A DNA stretch of 64,000 bases from Roseivirga sp. (GTDB lineage: Bacteria > Bacteroidota > Bacteroidia > Cytophagales > Cyclobacteriaceae): assembly GCA_021404565.1 (NCBI GenBank), contig JAAWWF010000004.1, positions 310,001 to 374,000 of the forward strand, given 5' to 3'. The position numbers and the translations under genes were made by a program. The notes under the pieces are model-generated. The model searched no databases and was not told the origin of the DNA. It was given only the letters and a program-made list of their open reading frames with translations. The stretch's first letter is position 1. Each line of letters begins with the position of its first letter. Shown one piece after another: positions 43,819-53,850 of the stretch.

Positions 43819-46800
43819 ATGAGAATTAAAATGCTACTCAACAATGTAATACCCCAGCCTCCAGGCAGCCTCCTTGGTCGAGGCATTGGGGTACTGATTT
43901 TTTTAATGATTTCGGCCAGTGCTTATGCACAGGGTGAATTCGTAACGATTTGGGAGACCACCTCTGCCAATCAGGAGATCGTCATTCCCACCACCGGGGC
44001 AGGTTACAACTACACTGTAGACTGGGGAGATGGTAACACGGATACTGACCAGACCGGGGATGCGACTCACACCTATGCGTCAAGCGGCAGACACCAGATA
44101 AAAATTACGGGGGCCTTTCCACGAATCTACATGACTGGTTCTTCCTTTACTAACCGCACCCGGCTCAAAGAAGTAAAGCAGTGGGGCTTTAACCTCTGGG
44201 AGTCTATGGAGAGTGCTTTTGCCGGAACTCCAGATATGTCAGTAACAGCACAGGATAGTCCCAATCTGGCATTGGTCACCTCTATGGAGTCTATGTTTGA
44301 AGAAGCGACAGGGTTGACTTCTGAAGATTTTAATGCCTGGAATACGGCTAGTGTAACCACCTTCAAAAACATCTTTAAGAAGGCTAGCAACTTCAGAGGA
44401 CAAATTGGATCCTGGAATACTTCCAATGTGACAGATATGAGTTTTGCCTTTGAGCAGGCCACTAATTTTAGTAGTACCATCGGTGACTGGGATGTCTCGA
44501 ACGTCACGACCATGGAAGCCATGTTCAGGGGGATAAGCTTCAACAACCGCAACCGCATCAGCGATAGCCGTATGGGTGACTGGGATGTCAGCTCTGTTAC
44601 CACCATGAAAGAGATGTTCAAATACACCAACTATGGAGGAGACCTGAACAACTGGAACGTAAGCAAAGTCACCGATATGTCTGAGATGTTTTCTAATACT
44701 TTTTACGGTAAAAACCTGGATAAATGGGATGTATCCAGTGTGGAAATCATGAAGGGTATGTTTGAGAATAACGGTAGATTCAATCATCTCATAAGCACCT
44801 GGAATGTGAGTAAGGTGACTGATATGAGTGATATGTTCAAATTTGCTACCAAGTTTAATCAGGATATCTCAGGTTGGAATACAGCCGCAGTCACCACTAT
44901 GGAAGACATGTTTAGCGGGGCTACGGCTTTTGACCAAAGCCTGGCAGGTTTGGCCTTAACAAATGTGACCACCATTGATGATATGCTGGATAACTCGGGC
45001 ATCTCCCAGGCCAACTATGATTTTACCTTAACAGGCTGGGCGGGTCAGACTGTGCCCAATGGCCTGACGCTGGGAGCGAATGGTCTGGAGTATTGTTCCA
45101 GCGAAACAGATCGTCAATCCCTTATTAATGATGATGGCTGGACCATAGACGATGACAGCAAGCTTTGTAATGCCACATTAACTTTTACCGATATCAAAGT
45201 CAATGAAGATGGAGGTGCTTTTGACATGACTTTAACCCTCGATGCCTTTGTAGATGGAGGATTGACAGTAGAAGTAAGCACTGCAGACGGTTCTGCCTCG
45301 TCAGGAACAGATTATACGGCTTTAACGGCAGAGGTACTCACTTTTGTCGGTACAGCAGGAGAAACACAAACTATCTCAGTGGTACCTACAGCCGATACTC
45401 AGGAAGAGTCTGATGAAACCATTAACCTGAGCATGGCGAACCTGGTGACCAACACTTCACTAAACAATGTAAACATCTCCGATGGCGGTACCATCACCAT
45501 TCTCGATGATGAAACTGAGGCTTCACTCTTTATCACTACATGGACCACCACCACGACTAGCCAGGAAATAACCATTCCTACCATGGGCACCGGTTACGAT
45601 TATCAAATAGACTGGGGTGATGGTACGGTAGAGCTAAATCAGACAGGTAATGCCGCACATACCTATACACTTGCTGACGATTACCAGGTGAAGATCATTG
45701 GTAGCTTCCCTGGAATCCATTTGGCAGAAGGAACAGCCGAAAATGCCGCACTCTTAAAGTCAATCGACCAATGGGGTACCAACGAATGGCAATCCATGGA
45801 AGGCGCCTTTAGTGGGGCCGTAAACATGGTTATGAACGCCATCGATAATCCGAATCTCAACTCAGTTACGAGCATGAAAGAGATGTTCAAAGACTGCAAA
45901 TCCTTTAATGGAATCATTGGTGAATGGAACACTTCCAATATTCAGAACATGGAAGGTGTATTTGATGGTGCTGAAAGTTTCAATCAGGGCATTCAGGATT
46001 GGAGTACCTATAACGTAAACACGGCCAGGCGGATGTTTGCCAATGCCAAAGCCTTTAACCAGCACCTGGAATATTGGTTTAGTTCTGAAGACAGACCCAT
46101 CACTGATTTAAGTGAGATGTTTGCCGGAGCCACCTCCTTTAACAGAAACGTAGACAATTGGGAAGTTTCCACTGTCACTGATTTGAGCGGTATGTTCAAG
46201 GATGCTGAGGCCTTTAACCGCGATATCTCCGAATGGAATGTAGAAAGTGTTACTGATTTCTCCGGGATGTTCTCTGGCACTGCTGGTTTTAATCAGAATA
46301 TTGGCAGCTGGAACGTCAGTGCCGCCACTACTTTGGTCAGTATGTTTGAAGCCGCTGCGGTCTTTGATCATGACATTTCAGGCTGGAATGTAGAGAACGT
46401 TACCGATATGGCCGCTATGTTCAAAAATGCCATGGCTTTTAATCAGCCGTTGAATGCCTGGAACATGAACAAAGTCACCTCGCTAGCCGGTATGTTCGAA
46501 GGAGCTGTTCTATTCAATCGGCCTTTGTCCGGCTGGAGCCTGTCTGTACTGGTGGATATCAATGCCCTGTTTAAAGGCGCCCAAGCCTTTGATCAGGATT
46601 TGTCTACCTGGACTACCACGAATGTGACCAACATGCGCGAGGCCTTTAGCGGAGCTGATGCTTTCAATCAGGACATTTCCGGCTGGAACGTAGCGAATGT
46701 AACTGATATGTCAGGCATGTTTAGTGAAGCCGATGCCTTTGATCAAAACCTGGGAGGCTGGGACATCGATATGGTGACGACCATGGCCAATATGTTCGAT

Positions 46801-49800
46801 AATGCCGGCTTGAGTGATAATAATTACGATGCTACGCTCATTGCCTGGTCTGTAAAAAATGTGCAGAATGATGTAATGCTAGGGGCAGAGGGGGTAAAAT
46901 ATTGTGGGAGCACCACAGCCCGCCAGTCTTTGATCGATGATCACAGCTGGAGTTTTGTGGGTGATACTGCTGGTTGTGTAGCCAGTGTGGCTGTGACCGA
47001 TGTGAGAGGCAATGAAGATGATGGTACGATTACCGTCATTCTGATGCTGAACGAAGCGGTTAACGGTGGTTTTTCTGTTGACCTGACCACAGTAGACGGT
47101 ACGGCTACTGCGGGGGCGGACTATACAGCTCTCGCTGCCGAAACAATAACCTTTGCCGGAACAGCAGGAGAGGTACAAACTGTGGCAATCAATATTACGG
47201 AAGACACGGACAGTGAGGATGATGAAACTATTACAATCAACATTGGCAACCTGGTGACCGATGCCGGAAATGAAGTGACCATTGCAGAGAACGTAACGGC
47301 CACCATAGTCAATGACGATGACGAGTCAGCCTTTTTTATAATGACCTGGGAAACCACCACTACCGATGAAGAAATGATCATTCCGACTAATGGTGGTGGC
47401 AATGACTACAGAGTAGACTGGGGAGATGGTTTGGTAGATACTCACCAAACCGGTGATGCCACTCATACTTATGCCACGCCTGGTGTACATACCGTGAAAA
47501 TCATTGGTGCCTTCCCATGGATATTCTTCTCAGAGCAAGACGAAGATGGGGGAGACCTGGGGCTGAAACTGCGCTCAATTGAACAATGGGGTACTAACCC
47601 ATGGCAAACCATGGAAGGCGCATTTGAAGGTGCTTCCAACATGGTGATTAATGCTACCGATGCACCTGATCTTTCGCAGGTAATTCGTATGGATCAGATG
47701 TTCAGTGATTGTCATGCGCTTACCAATGAAGACTTTTCCAATTGGGATGTGAGCAATGTCCAGAATATGGAAGAACTCTTCATCCGCGCCAACAATTTCA
47801 ATGGCAATATCAGTACCTGGAATACGGCTAACGTGATTAGCATGGAACGGATGTTCGAAGATGCCTTTATGTTTCAGGGAGATATCAGCAGTTGGAATGT
47901 TTCGAATGTGACCATTATGAGAGACATGTTTAAGCTCACGAATGATGCGGAAGACAATGGTGATATTCACCGATTCAATGGAGACATTACCGGTTGGGAT
48001 GTCAGCAATGTAGTTGACTTTCATGGCATGTTCTATTCAAACGATGCCTTTAATCAGCCTATTGGCGTATGGGATGTATCGGCTGCAGAAGACATGGAAG
48101 AGATGTTTTTTGGAGCAGATGCCATCAATCAGCCACTAAATGATTGGGATGTTTCCAATGTGACCAACATGGCCGATATGTTCGATAATGCCGATGCTTT
48201 CAACCAACCGTTGGACCAGTGGGATGTATCTAATGTTACTGACATGACGGATATGTTCAAAAGTACTGATGCCTTCAATCAGGATATTTCAACCTGGGAC
48301 GTGTCATCGGTCACTGACATGGCTGAGATGTTTGAAAATGCAAATGCTTTCAATCAGGACATTTCGGTTTGGGATGTTTCGAACGTCCGGGATATGGAAC
48401 AGATGTTCAGAGGAGCTGATGTTTTCAATCAGAATATCTCGGTTTGGGATGTTTCCAATGTTACCAACCTTGAAGGTATGTTCGATGGCGCCCTGGCCTT
48501 CGACCAAAATCTGGGAACCTGGAACATGACCGGAGTGAATAACCTGAAAGACTTTTTTAATGAGTCTGGCATGTCTCAGGCCAGTTATGATGCTACACTA
48601 ATAAGCTGGGCAGCACAGGCCATAGGCTCAGAGGAGTTAACTGTGGGGGCAGATGGATTATTCTATTGTGAAGGGTCAGAGGCCAGAACCTTTCTCGAAG
48701 ATGAATATGACTGGAGCTTTAGCGGTGATAGTCAGGGTTGTATGGCTACAGTCACCATCTCAGATGGGGCCACCAATGAAGATGATGGTAACCTGTTTTT
48801 CCTGCTTGAGCTCGACAGAGAAGTGATCGGAGGGTTTTCGGTAGACCTGACTACTACCGATGGAACTGCAATGGCAGGGACCGACTATACAGCCCTCACG
48901 AACTTTACTGTGAACTTTGAGGGGCTGGCTGGTGAACAGAAAGCCATATTGATACCACTGACTGCTGATGCTACGGTAGAAGCAGATAAGACCTTTACCA
49001 TTGTCATGTCAAACCTGGTTATTGGTGCCGGCAATAATGTGGACATCACGGACGAGGCCACAGGTACCATCATTGATGATGATGACCCCACGGCCTTTTT
49101 CATCACCAAATGGACCACAACCAGAGATGACTTTACAGTAACACTGCCTACATCAGGAGAAGGATACAACTACCGTGTAGATTGGGGCGATGGCGCAGTA
49201 GACACCAATGTGACCGGAGATACACAACACGTCTATGCCACCGCAGGAGAGTATACAGTAACGATTTTCGGGGCTTTTCCCAGGATATATACCTACTCCT
49301 TTGAATCCAGCCCTCCGCCTATTACCAGTATTGACCAATGGGGAAGCAATCCCTGGACCACAATGGAAGGTGCATTTGCAAGATTACCATTTGCCCTGAC
49401 CATTAATGCCACTGATGTTCCTAACCTATCAAATGTAACGAGCATATCGGAAATGTTTTCAGACACCGATCTGGGCAACCCGGACCTTACTACCTGGGAT
49501 GTTTCCAATGTAATCGATATGACAGGTCTTTTCAGCAGCAGCGACTTTAATGGAGACATTACTAGCTGGGACGTGAGCAATGTGACTGATATGTCAGGCA
49601 TGTTTAGTTCCACTGGCAATTTCAATCAGGATATCTCAGGCTGGGATGTGTCAAATATTATCAGCATGGAATCTATGTTTAGTAATGCCGATGCCTTTAA
49701 TATCGATATCTCTTCCTGGGATGTTTCGAACGTAACTTCAATGAAGGGGATGTTCCAATCTACCGATTTGTTTAATCAGCCACTGGAAGTCTGGGATGTC

Positions 49801-52800
49801 TCTAATGTTACAGATATGACGACCATGTTCAGTTCAGCAAAAGCCTTCAATCAACGACTTAACGGTTGGGATGTAAGTAGCGTAACCAAAATGCAGCTTA
49901 TGTTCCAGCAAGCCGATGCTTTTAACCAGGATCTGAACGACTGGGATGTGAGCAATGTGGAGCTTTTTGATCATATGTTTAAGCAAACAGACCTCTTCAA
50001 TGGTAACATCAGTAACTGGGATGTTTCGTCCGGCTCGGATTTTGAAGAAATGTTCCAGGAAACGAAAGCATTTAATCAGCCTATTGGTGACTGGAACCTG
50101 GCCAAAGCTACTCGTATCAGGCGCATGTTTCAGGAATCTGAAGCCTTCAATCAGCCACTCGATAACTGGAGATTTCCTATGCTCGAAGAATTAGAGCAGG
50201 TCTTTAGAAAGGCAGAAGTTTTTAATCAGGACCTGAATAACTGGGATGTAAGTGGCATCACAGACATGCAGGATCTATTTGAAGAAGCAGTTATGTTCAA
50301 TGGTGATGTGAGCGACTGGGATGTGAGCAATGTGATTGATTTTAGTAGTGTCTTTAACGAAACACCTTTCAACCAGGACATCAGAGGCTGGGATGTAAGT
50401 AGCGGTGAAGACTTTGGCAGCATGTTCGATGAAGCAATCAACTTCAATCAGGACCTGAGTGGTTGGAACATGAGTAAGGCAAGCAATATTTCAGGTATGT
50501 TTGATGAAGCTGCTACTTTCGATCAGGACCTTTCCGAATGGGATCTGAGCAACGTGACGAACTTTAGTAGAATGGTCAAGTTGTCAGGGCTTTCGATTGA
50601 GAACTATGACGCACTTCTCATATCGCTGGCTGCCCAGGATCTGGTAGCCAATCAGGAATTTGATGTAGAAAACCTCCGTTACTGTGCCGGAGATGCTGCC
50701 CGACAAAGTCTGATCAATAAGGGTTGGGATTTCCGAAATGACGATACCAGCTGTACAGCCGAAGTAACCATAGCGGATATATCTGGTAATGAAGATGATG
50801 GTGTAATTAGAGTGACATTGGCATTGGATGGCAGGGTAGTTGGTGGATTTACAGTTGACGTAACTACAGCTGAGGGTACCGCCATGGCCGGAACAGATTT
50901 TTCTGGTACAGACACCCAAAACCTGAGTTTTGACGGGACTGCTGGTGAAATAAAGGAAATCTTTATCAGCCCAATCGCTGATATTGATGATGAAGAAGAC
51001 GAAACTGTGCTCATCAGCATGAGCAACCTGGTGACGGGCGCGAACAATACTGTAACCATTACCGATGAGGGAATTGTAACTATTCTTGACGATGATAATG
51101 ACCCACCGGTAGCTACAGGTACCAGTATTTCTGGCTTAGCGCAGGTAGGACAGACCCTCACTGGAAGTTATAGCTACTCAGATGATGAAAATGACCTTGA
51201 AAGTGGCACCACCTTCCAATGGTACACAGGCAATGATGCACCACCGGCAACCATATATAGTGGTACCACTCTGGAAGATTATGAGTTCCAGCTTCCTGCT
51301 GATCAGAGTGGTCAAAATGCCTTCCTGAATATTCTTGACAATGCTGTATACACCCAGGATTTCATCACCGGAAATTCTGACGACATTTCTGCTAACGTTG
51401 ATGTGGTCTTTGGTTTGGGCATTGGCTTCGGGGCATACCCCATCAGCTATTATGATTCTGATGTGAATAACCTTGATGGCTTCGATTCCAAAAATGCTAC
51501 GAAAATGGCATTGACAAGTCTTACGCCAACTGATCTGGCCACTATTGTTACTGGTGAGGATGTCATATCATTGATTGAAGGCGATGGCCTGACACTGGTT
51601 GAAAACAGAGTTGAACTGGCAGGTGGTGGAGATGGAGTAGGTCTGGTGATTGCTTTTGAGTTGACAGAGAGCCGTGGAAGCACAAGAGGACTCATTGAGA
51701 TCGCTTCCGTAGATCAATCTAATCAGACGTTGACTGTTAATATATATATCGGCTCCACGGGCAATCAACTGGTACCCATCAGTGGTGCAACCAGTACTAC
51801 GCTTACACTGACTGAAGACCTGATCGGTGAGAATGTTATTTTCGGAGTTACACCATCCAATATTGAAAGCACAGGTCTGGAAAGCACATCTGACCTGGTC
51901 GGCCCTGTTCAGGGGTTGCCGGTTATAAGCTTTGCAAATGCCGCTGCAAGTAACCCTGAATCCATTACCAATGTGAGTATTGAGGTGACTCAGGACATGG
52001 CGGGTTTGGTGCCTTCTTCTATTGACTATGCCATAACCGGTACAGCTTCAGGGGGAGGAACAGATTATACATTGGCCTCTGGTACGCTGAATTTCGGAGC
52101 GGGAGATGTCAGTAAGAATATTGATCTTACTGTTGTTGACGATGCTTTGATCGAGGAAGATGAGACCGTGATCATTACCTTATCCAACCCGCAGGAGTCT
52201 AGCCTGGGGACGCAAGCTGTATTTAGCTACACTATTGCGAATAATGATGCCCTCGTTACCATTGAAGATGTAAGTCAGTTTGAAGATGGAGAATCCTTTT
52301 TGGTCACCGCGACCCTGGAAGGAAATGTAACAGGTGGTTTTTCAGTAGATGTATCTACAGCCGATGGTACGGCCACCGTAGCAGACAATGACTATGATGC
52401 AGTTGCCGGACAAACCCTGAGCTTCAGCGGCACAGACGGTGAAACCCAAACTTTCGATATCAGTCCAGGATTCGATAGCAAACTCGAAGCTAATGAAACG
52501 TTTAGTGTTTACATAAGCAACCTGGCAGGTACAAATGCCACGGTGGTGATTTCGGATGAGGCCACGCTTACCATCACCAACGATGACACTGCGGCTATTA
52601 CCATGGCCGATGCCTCAGGCAATGAAGGTGACGGGGCCATTACGCTAACGGCTACACTGGATAACGCTGTACAGGATGGGTTTACTGTAGAGGTTTCAAC
52701 AGCAGATGGTACTGCTACGGTGGCCAATAGTGATTACACAGCCATCGCTGGTCAAACCCTGACTTTTACAGGCACAGTGGGAGAGACTCAAATTTTCACC

Positions 52801-53838
52801 GTAATTCCGACCAATGATTTGGTGATTGAGTCAGACGAAACACTGACAGTTAGCCTATCTGGCTTGAGTACTACATTGGGAGTAGATATCAGTGATGTTG
52901 CTACAGTCACTATTACGAATGACGATTTCAATAATGCACCTTCAGATATCAGCTTAAGCACCGGTAGCATCGCTGAGAACAATGCGCTCGATGCGACCAT
53001 TGGCGCTTTAACTACCACAGACCTGGATGCGGGAGATACCCATAGTTATAGCCTGGTGGCCGGAACAGGAGATATTGACAATGCAGATTTTGTAATTGAT
53101 GGCACTGATCTAAAGGTCAATAATGCATCTTTCAATTTTGAAGATCAGGCCATCTATAATATCAGACTGCAAACGGATGATGGTAAGGGAGGCACTTTTT
53201 CCAAAACTTTCACCATTAGTGTTACCAACACGAACGAAACCCCATTTGCCCTCAGCCTCAGCAATACAACCATTGATGAAGCTGATGAAGCACAGGAGGT
53301 TGGAGGATTTATGACCCTCGATCCGGATAACGGAGATACTTTCTCCTACGCACTGATTTCCGGCACCGGAGATACGGATAATGCCGAGTTCGAAATCAGT
53401 GGCGCCACGCTCCGAACGGCCGGATTAATCAATTTTGAAGCAGGGGCTACCCGCTCCATTTTGGTACGGGTAACGGATGGAGGAGGACTCACTTTTGACC
53501 AGACCTTTACCATAAATATCGAAGAGGTAGTGGTAGAACCCTTGAGAGAGTTCACTACCAATACTCCCGGAGCTGATGTCAAAAACGTGTTCTCGCCAAA
53601 TGGAGATGGTGTAAATGAAACCTGGGTTATTGAAGATTTGCTCGATAACCCTATCAACGAAGTGAAGGTCTTTGCCCAGGGAGGTAAGCTCATCTATAGC
53701 AAGGTGAACTATCGAAACGACTGGGATGGCACTTTCAAAAACGAACCGGTACCTGATGGTACCTATTACTATGAGATCAACATCTATAATGGCGATCGCA
53801 TCATTAAAGGCTTCCTTACCATTATCAGAAACCGATAA
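43819..53838 (+). CDS. Giant modular surface adhesin, SprB-like, T9SS type B tail
   Basis: 3339 residues from ATG 43819 (a GTG two codons upstream is less likely). The signal peptide has a long N-region and is cleaved near AYAQG. Four modules follow, starting at residues about 39, 568, 1171 and 1759. Each has a PKD-like domain (VDWGDG, HTY, KIIGAFP), a long run of BspA-like/DUF285 repeats (units like MFxxAxAFNQDISxWDVSNVT), a conserved end (NYDATLISWA, YCxG) and a Calx-beta domain. After residue 2430 come a unique region, three more Calx-beta domains (to about 3036), two cadherin-like domains, and a gliding-associated type B T9SS C-terminal domain (NVFSPNGDGVNETWVIED, then DGTYYYEI). The protein should be exported by T9SS and held on the surface with the help of the next gene product. 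Confidence 0.95.
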   Translation: MRIKMLLNNVIPQPPGSLLGRGIGVLIFLMISASAYAQGEFVTIWETTSANQEIVIPTTGAGYNYTVDWGDGNTDTDQTGDATHTYASSGRHQIKITGAFPRIYMTGSSFTNRTRLKEVKQWGFNLWESMESAFAGTPDMSVTAQDSPNLALVTSMESMFEEATGLTSEDFNAWNTASVTTFKNIFKKASNFRGQIGSWNTSNVTDMSFAFEQATNFSSTIGDWDVSNVTTMEAMFRGISFNNRNRISDSRMGDWDVSSVTTMKEMFKYTNYGGDLNNWNVSKVTDMSEMFSNTFYGKNLDKWDVSSVEIMKGMFENNGRFNHLISTWNVSKVTDMSDMFKFATKFNQDISGWNTAAVTTMEDMFSGATAFDQSLAGLALTNVTTIDDMLDNSGISQANYDFTLTGWAGQTVPNGLTLGANGLEYCSSETDRQSLINDDGWTIDDDSKLCNATLTFTDIKVNEDGGAFDMTLTLDAFVDGGLTVEVSTADGSASSGTDYTALTAEVLTFVGTAGETQTISVVPTADTQEESDETINLSMANLVTNTSLNNVNISDGGTITILDDETEASLFITTWTTTTTSQEITIPTMGTGYDYQIDWGDGTVELNQTGNAAHTYTLADDYQVKIIGSFPGIHLAEGTAENAALLKSIDQWGTNEWQSMEGAFSGAVNMVMNAIDNPNLNSVTSMKEMFKDCKSFNGIIGEWNTSNIQNMEGVFDGAESFNQGIQDWSTYNVNTARRMFANAKAFNQHLEYWFSSEDRPITDLSEMFAGATSFNRNVDNWEVSTVTDLSGMFKDAEAFNRDISEWNVESVTDFSGMFSGTAGFNQNIGSWNVSAATTLVSMFEAAAVFDHDISGWNVENVTDMAAMFKNAMAFNQPLNAWNMNKVTSLAGMFEGAVLFNRPLSGWSLSVLVDINALFKGAQAFDQDLSTWTTTNVTNMREAFSGADAFNQDISGWNVANVTDMSGMFSEADAFDQNLGGWDIDMVTTMANMFDNAGLSDNNYDATLIAWSVKNVQNDVMLGAEGVKYCGSTTARQSLIDDHSWSFVGDTAGCVASVAVTDVRGNEDDGTITVILMLNEAVNGGFSVDLTTVDGTATAGADYTALAAETITFAGTAGEVQTVAINITEDTDSEDDETITINIGNLVTDAGNEVTIAENVTATIVNDDDESAFFIMTWETTTTDEEMIIPTNGGGNDYRVDWGDGLVDTHQTGDATHTYATPGVHTVKIIGAFPWIFFSEQDEDGGDLGLKLRSIEQWGTNPWQTMEGAFEGASNMVINATDAPDLSQVIRMDQMFSDCHALTNEDFSNWDVSNVQNMEELFIRANNFNGNISTWNTANVISMERMFEDAFMFQGDISSWNVSNVTIMRDMFKLTNDAEDNGDIHRFNGDITGWDVSNVVDFHGMFYSNDAFNQPIGVWDVSAAEDMEEMFFGADAINQPLNDWDVSNVTNMADMFDNADAFNQPLDQWDVSNVTDMTDMFKSTDAFNQDISTWDVSSVTDMAEMFENANAFNQDISVWDVSNVRDMEQMFRGADVFNQNISVWDVSNVTNLEGMFDGALAFDQNLGTWNMTGVNNLKDFFNESGMSQASYDATLISWAAQAIGSEELTVGADGLFYCEGSEARTFLEDEYDWSFSGDSQGCMATVTISDGATNEDDGNLFFLLELDREVIGGFSVDLTTTDGTAMAGTDYTALTNFTVNFEGLAGEQKAILIPLTADATVEADKTFTIVMSNLVIGAGNNVDITDEATGTIIDDDDPTAFFITKWTTTRDDFTVTLPTSGEGYNYRVDWGDGAVDTNVTGDTQHVYATAGEYTVTIFGAFPRIYTYSFESSPPPITSIDQWGSNPWTTMEGAFARLPFALTINATDVPNLSNVTSISEMFSDTDLGNPDLTTWDVSNVIDMTGLFSSSDFNGDITSWDVSNVTDMSGMFSSTGNFNQDISGWDVSNIISMESMFSNADAFNIDISSWDVSNVTSMKGMFQSTDLFNQPLEVWDVSNVTDMTTMFSSAKAFNQRLNGWDVSSVTKMQLMFQQADAFNQDLNDWDVSNVELFDHMFKQTDLFNGNISNWDVSSGSDFEEMFQETKAFNQPIGDWNLAKATRIRRMFQESEAFNQPLDNWRFPMLEELEQVFRKAEVFNQDLNNWDVSGITDMQDLFEEAVMFNGDVSDWDVSNVIDFSSVFNETPFNQDIRGWDVSSGEDFGSMFDEAINFNQDLSGWNMSKASNISGMFDEAATFDQDLSEWDLSNVTNFSRMVKLSGLSIENYDALLISLAAQDLVANQEFDVENLRYCAGDAARQSLINKGWDFRNDDTSCTAEVTIADISGNEDDGVIRVTLALDGRVVGGFTVDVTTAEGTAMAGTDFSGTDTQNLSFDGTAGEIKEIFISPIADIDDEEDETVLISMSNLVTGANNTVTITDEGIVTILDDDNDPPVATGTSISGLAQVGQTLTGSYSYSDDENDLESGTTFQWYTGNDAPPATIYSGTTLEDYEFQLPADQSGQNAFLNILDNAVYTQDFITGNSDDISANVDVVFGLGIGFGAYPISYYDSDVNNLDGFDSKNATKMALTSLTPTDLATIVTGEDVISLIEGDGLTLVENRVELAGGGDGVGLVIAFELTESRGSTRGLIEIASVDQSNQTLTVNIYIGSTGNQLVPISGATSTTLTLTEDLIGENVIFGVTPSNIESTGLESTSDLVGPVQGLPVISFANAAASNPESITNVSIEVTQDMAGLVPSSIDYAITGTASGGGTDYTLASGTLNFGAGDVSKNIDLTVVDDALIEEDETVIITLSNPQESSLGTQAVFSYTIANNDALVTIEDVSQFEDGESFLVTATLEGNVTGGFSVDVSTADGTATVADNDYDAVAGQTLSFSGTDGETQTFDISPGFDSKLEANETFSVYISNLAGTNATVVISDEATLTITNDDTAAITMADASGNEGDGAITLTATLDNAVQDGFTVEVSTADGTATVANSDYTAIAGQTLTFTGTVGETQIFTVIPTNDLVIESDETLTVSLSGLSTTLGVDISDVATVTITNDDFNNAPSDISLSTGSIAENNALDATIGALTTTDLDAGDTHSYSLVAGTGDIDNADFVIDGTDLKVNNASFNFEDQAIYNIRLQTDDGKGGTFSKTFTISVTNTNETPFALSLSNTTIDEADEAQEVGGFMTLDPDNGDTFSYALISGTGDTDNAEFEISGATLRTAGLINFEAGATRSILVRVTDGGGLTFDQTFTINIEEVVVEPLREFTTNTPGADVKNVFSPNGDGVNETWVIEDLLDNPINEVKVFAQGGKLIYSKVNYRNDWDGTFKNEPVPDGTYYYEINIYNGDRIIKGFLTIIRNR
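43850..43893 (+). repeat. Inverted repeat in the start region of giant gene 1
   Basis: TACCCCAGCCTC (43850-43861) pairs with GAGGCATTGGGGTA (43880-43893) with a 2-base bulge, giving a 12-bp stem across the signal-peptide codons 11-25. It could fold in the mRNA and slow early translation. No such stem was noticed at the start of the second giant gene. Confidence 0.6.
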
Positions 53839-53850
53839 ATCAATAAAGTC

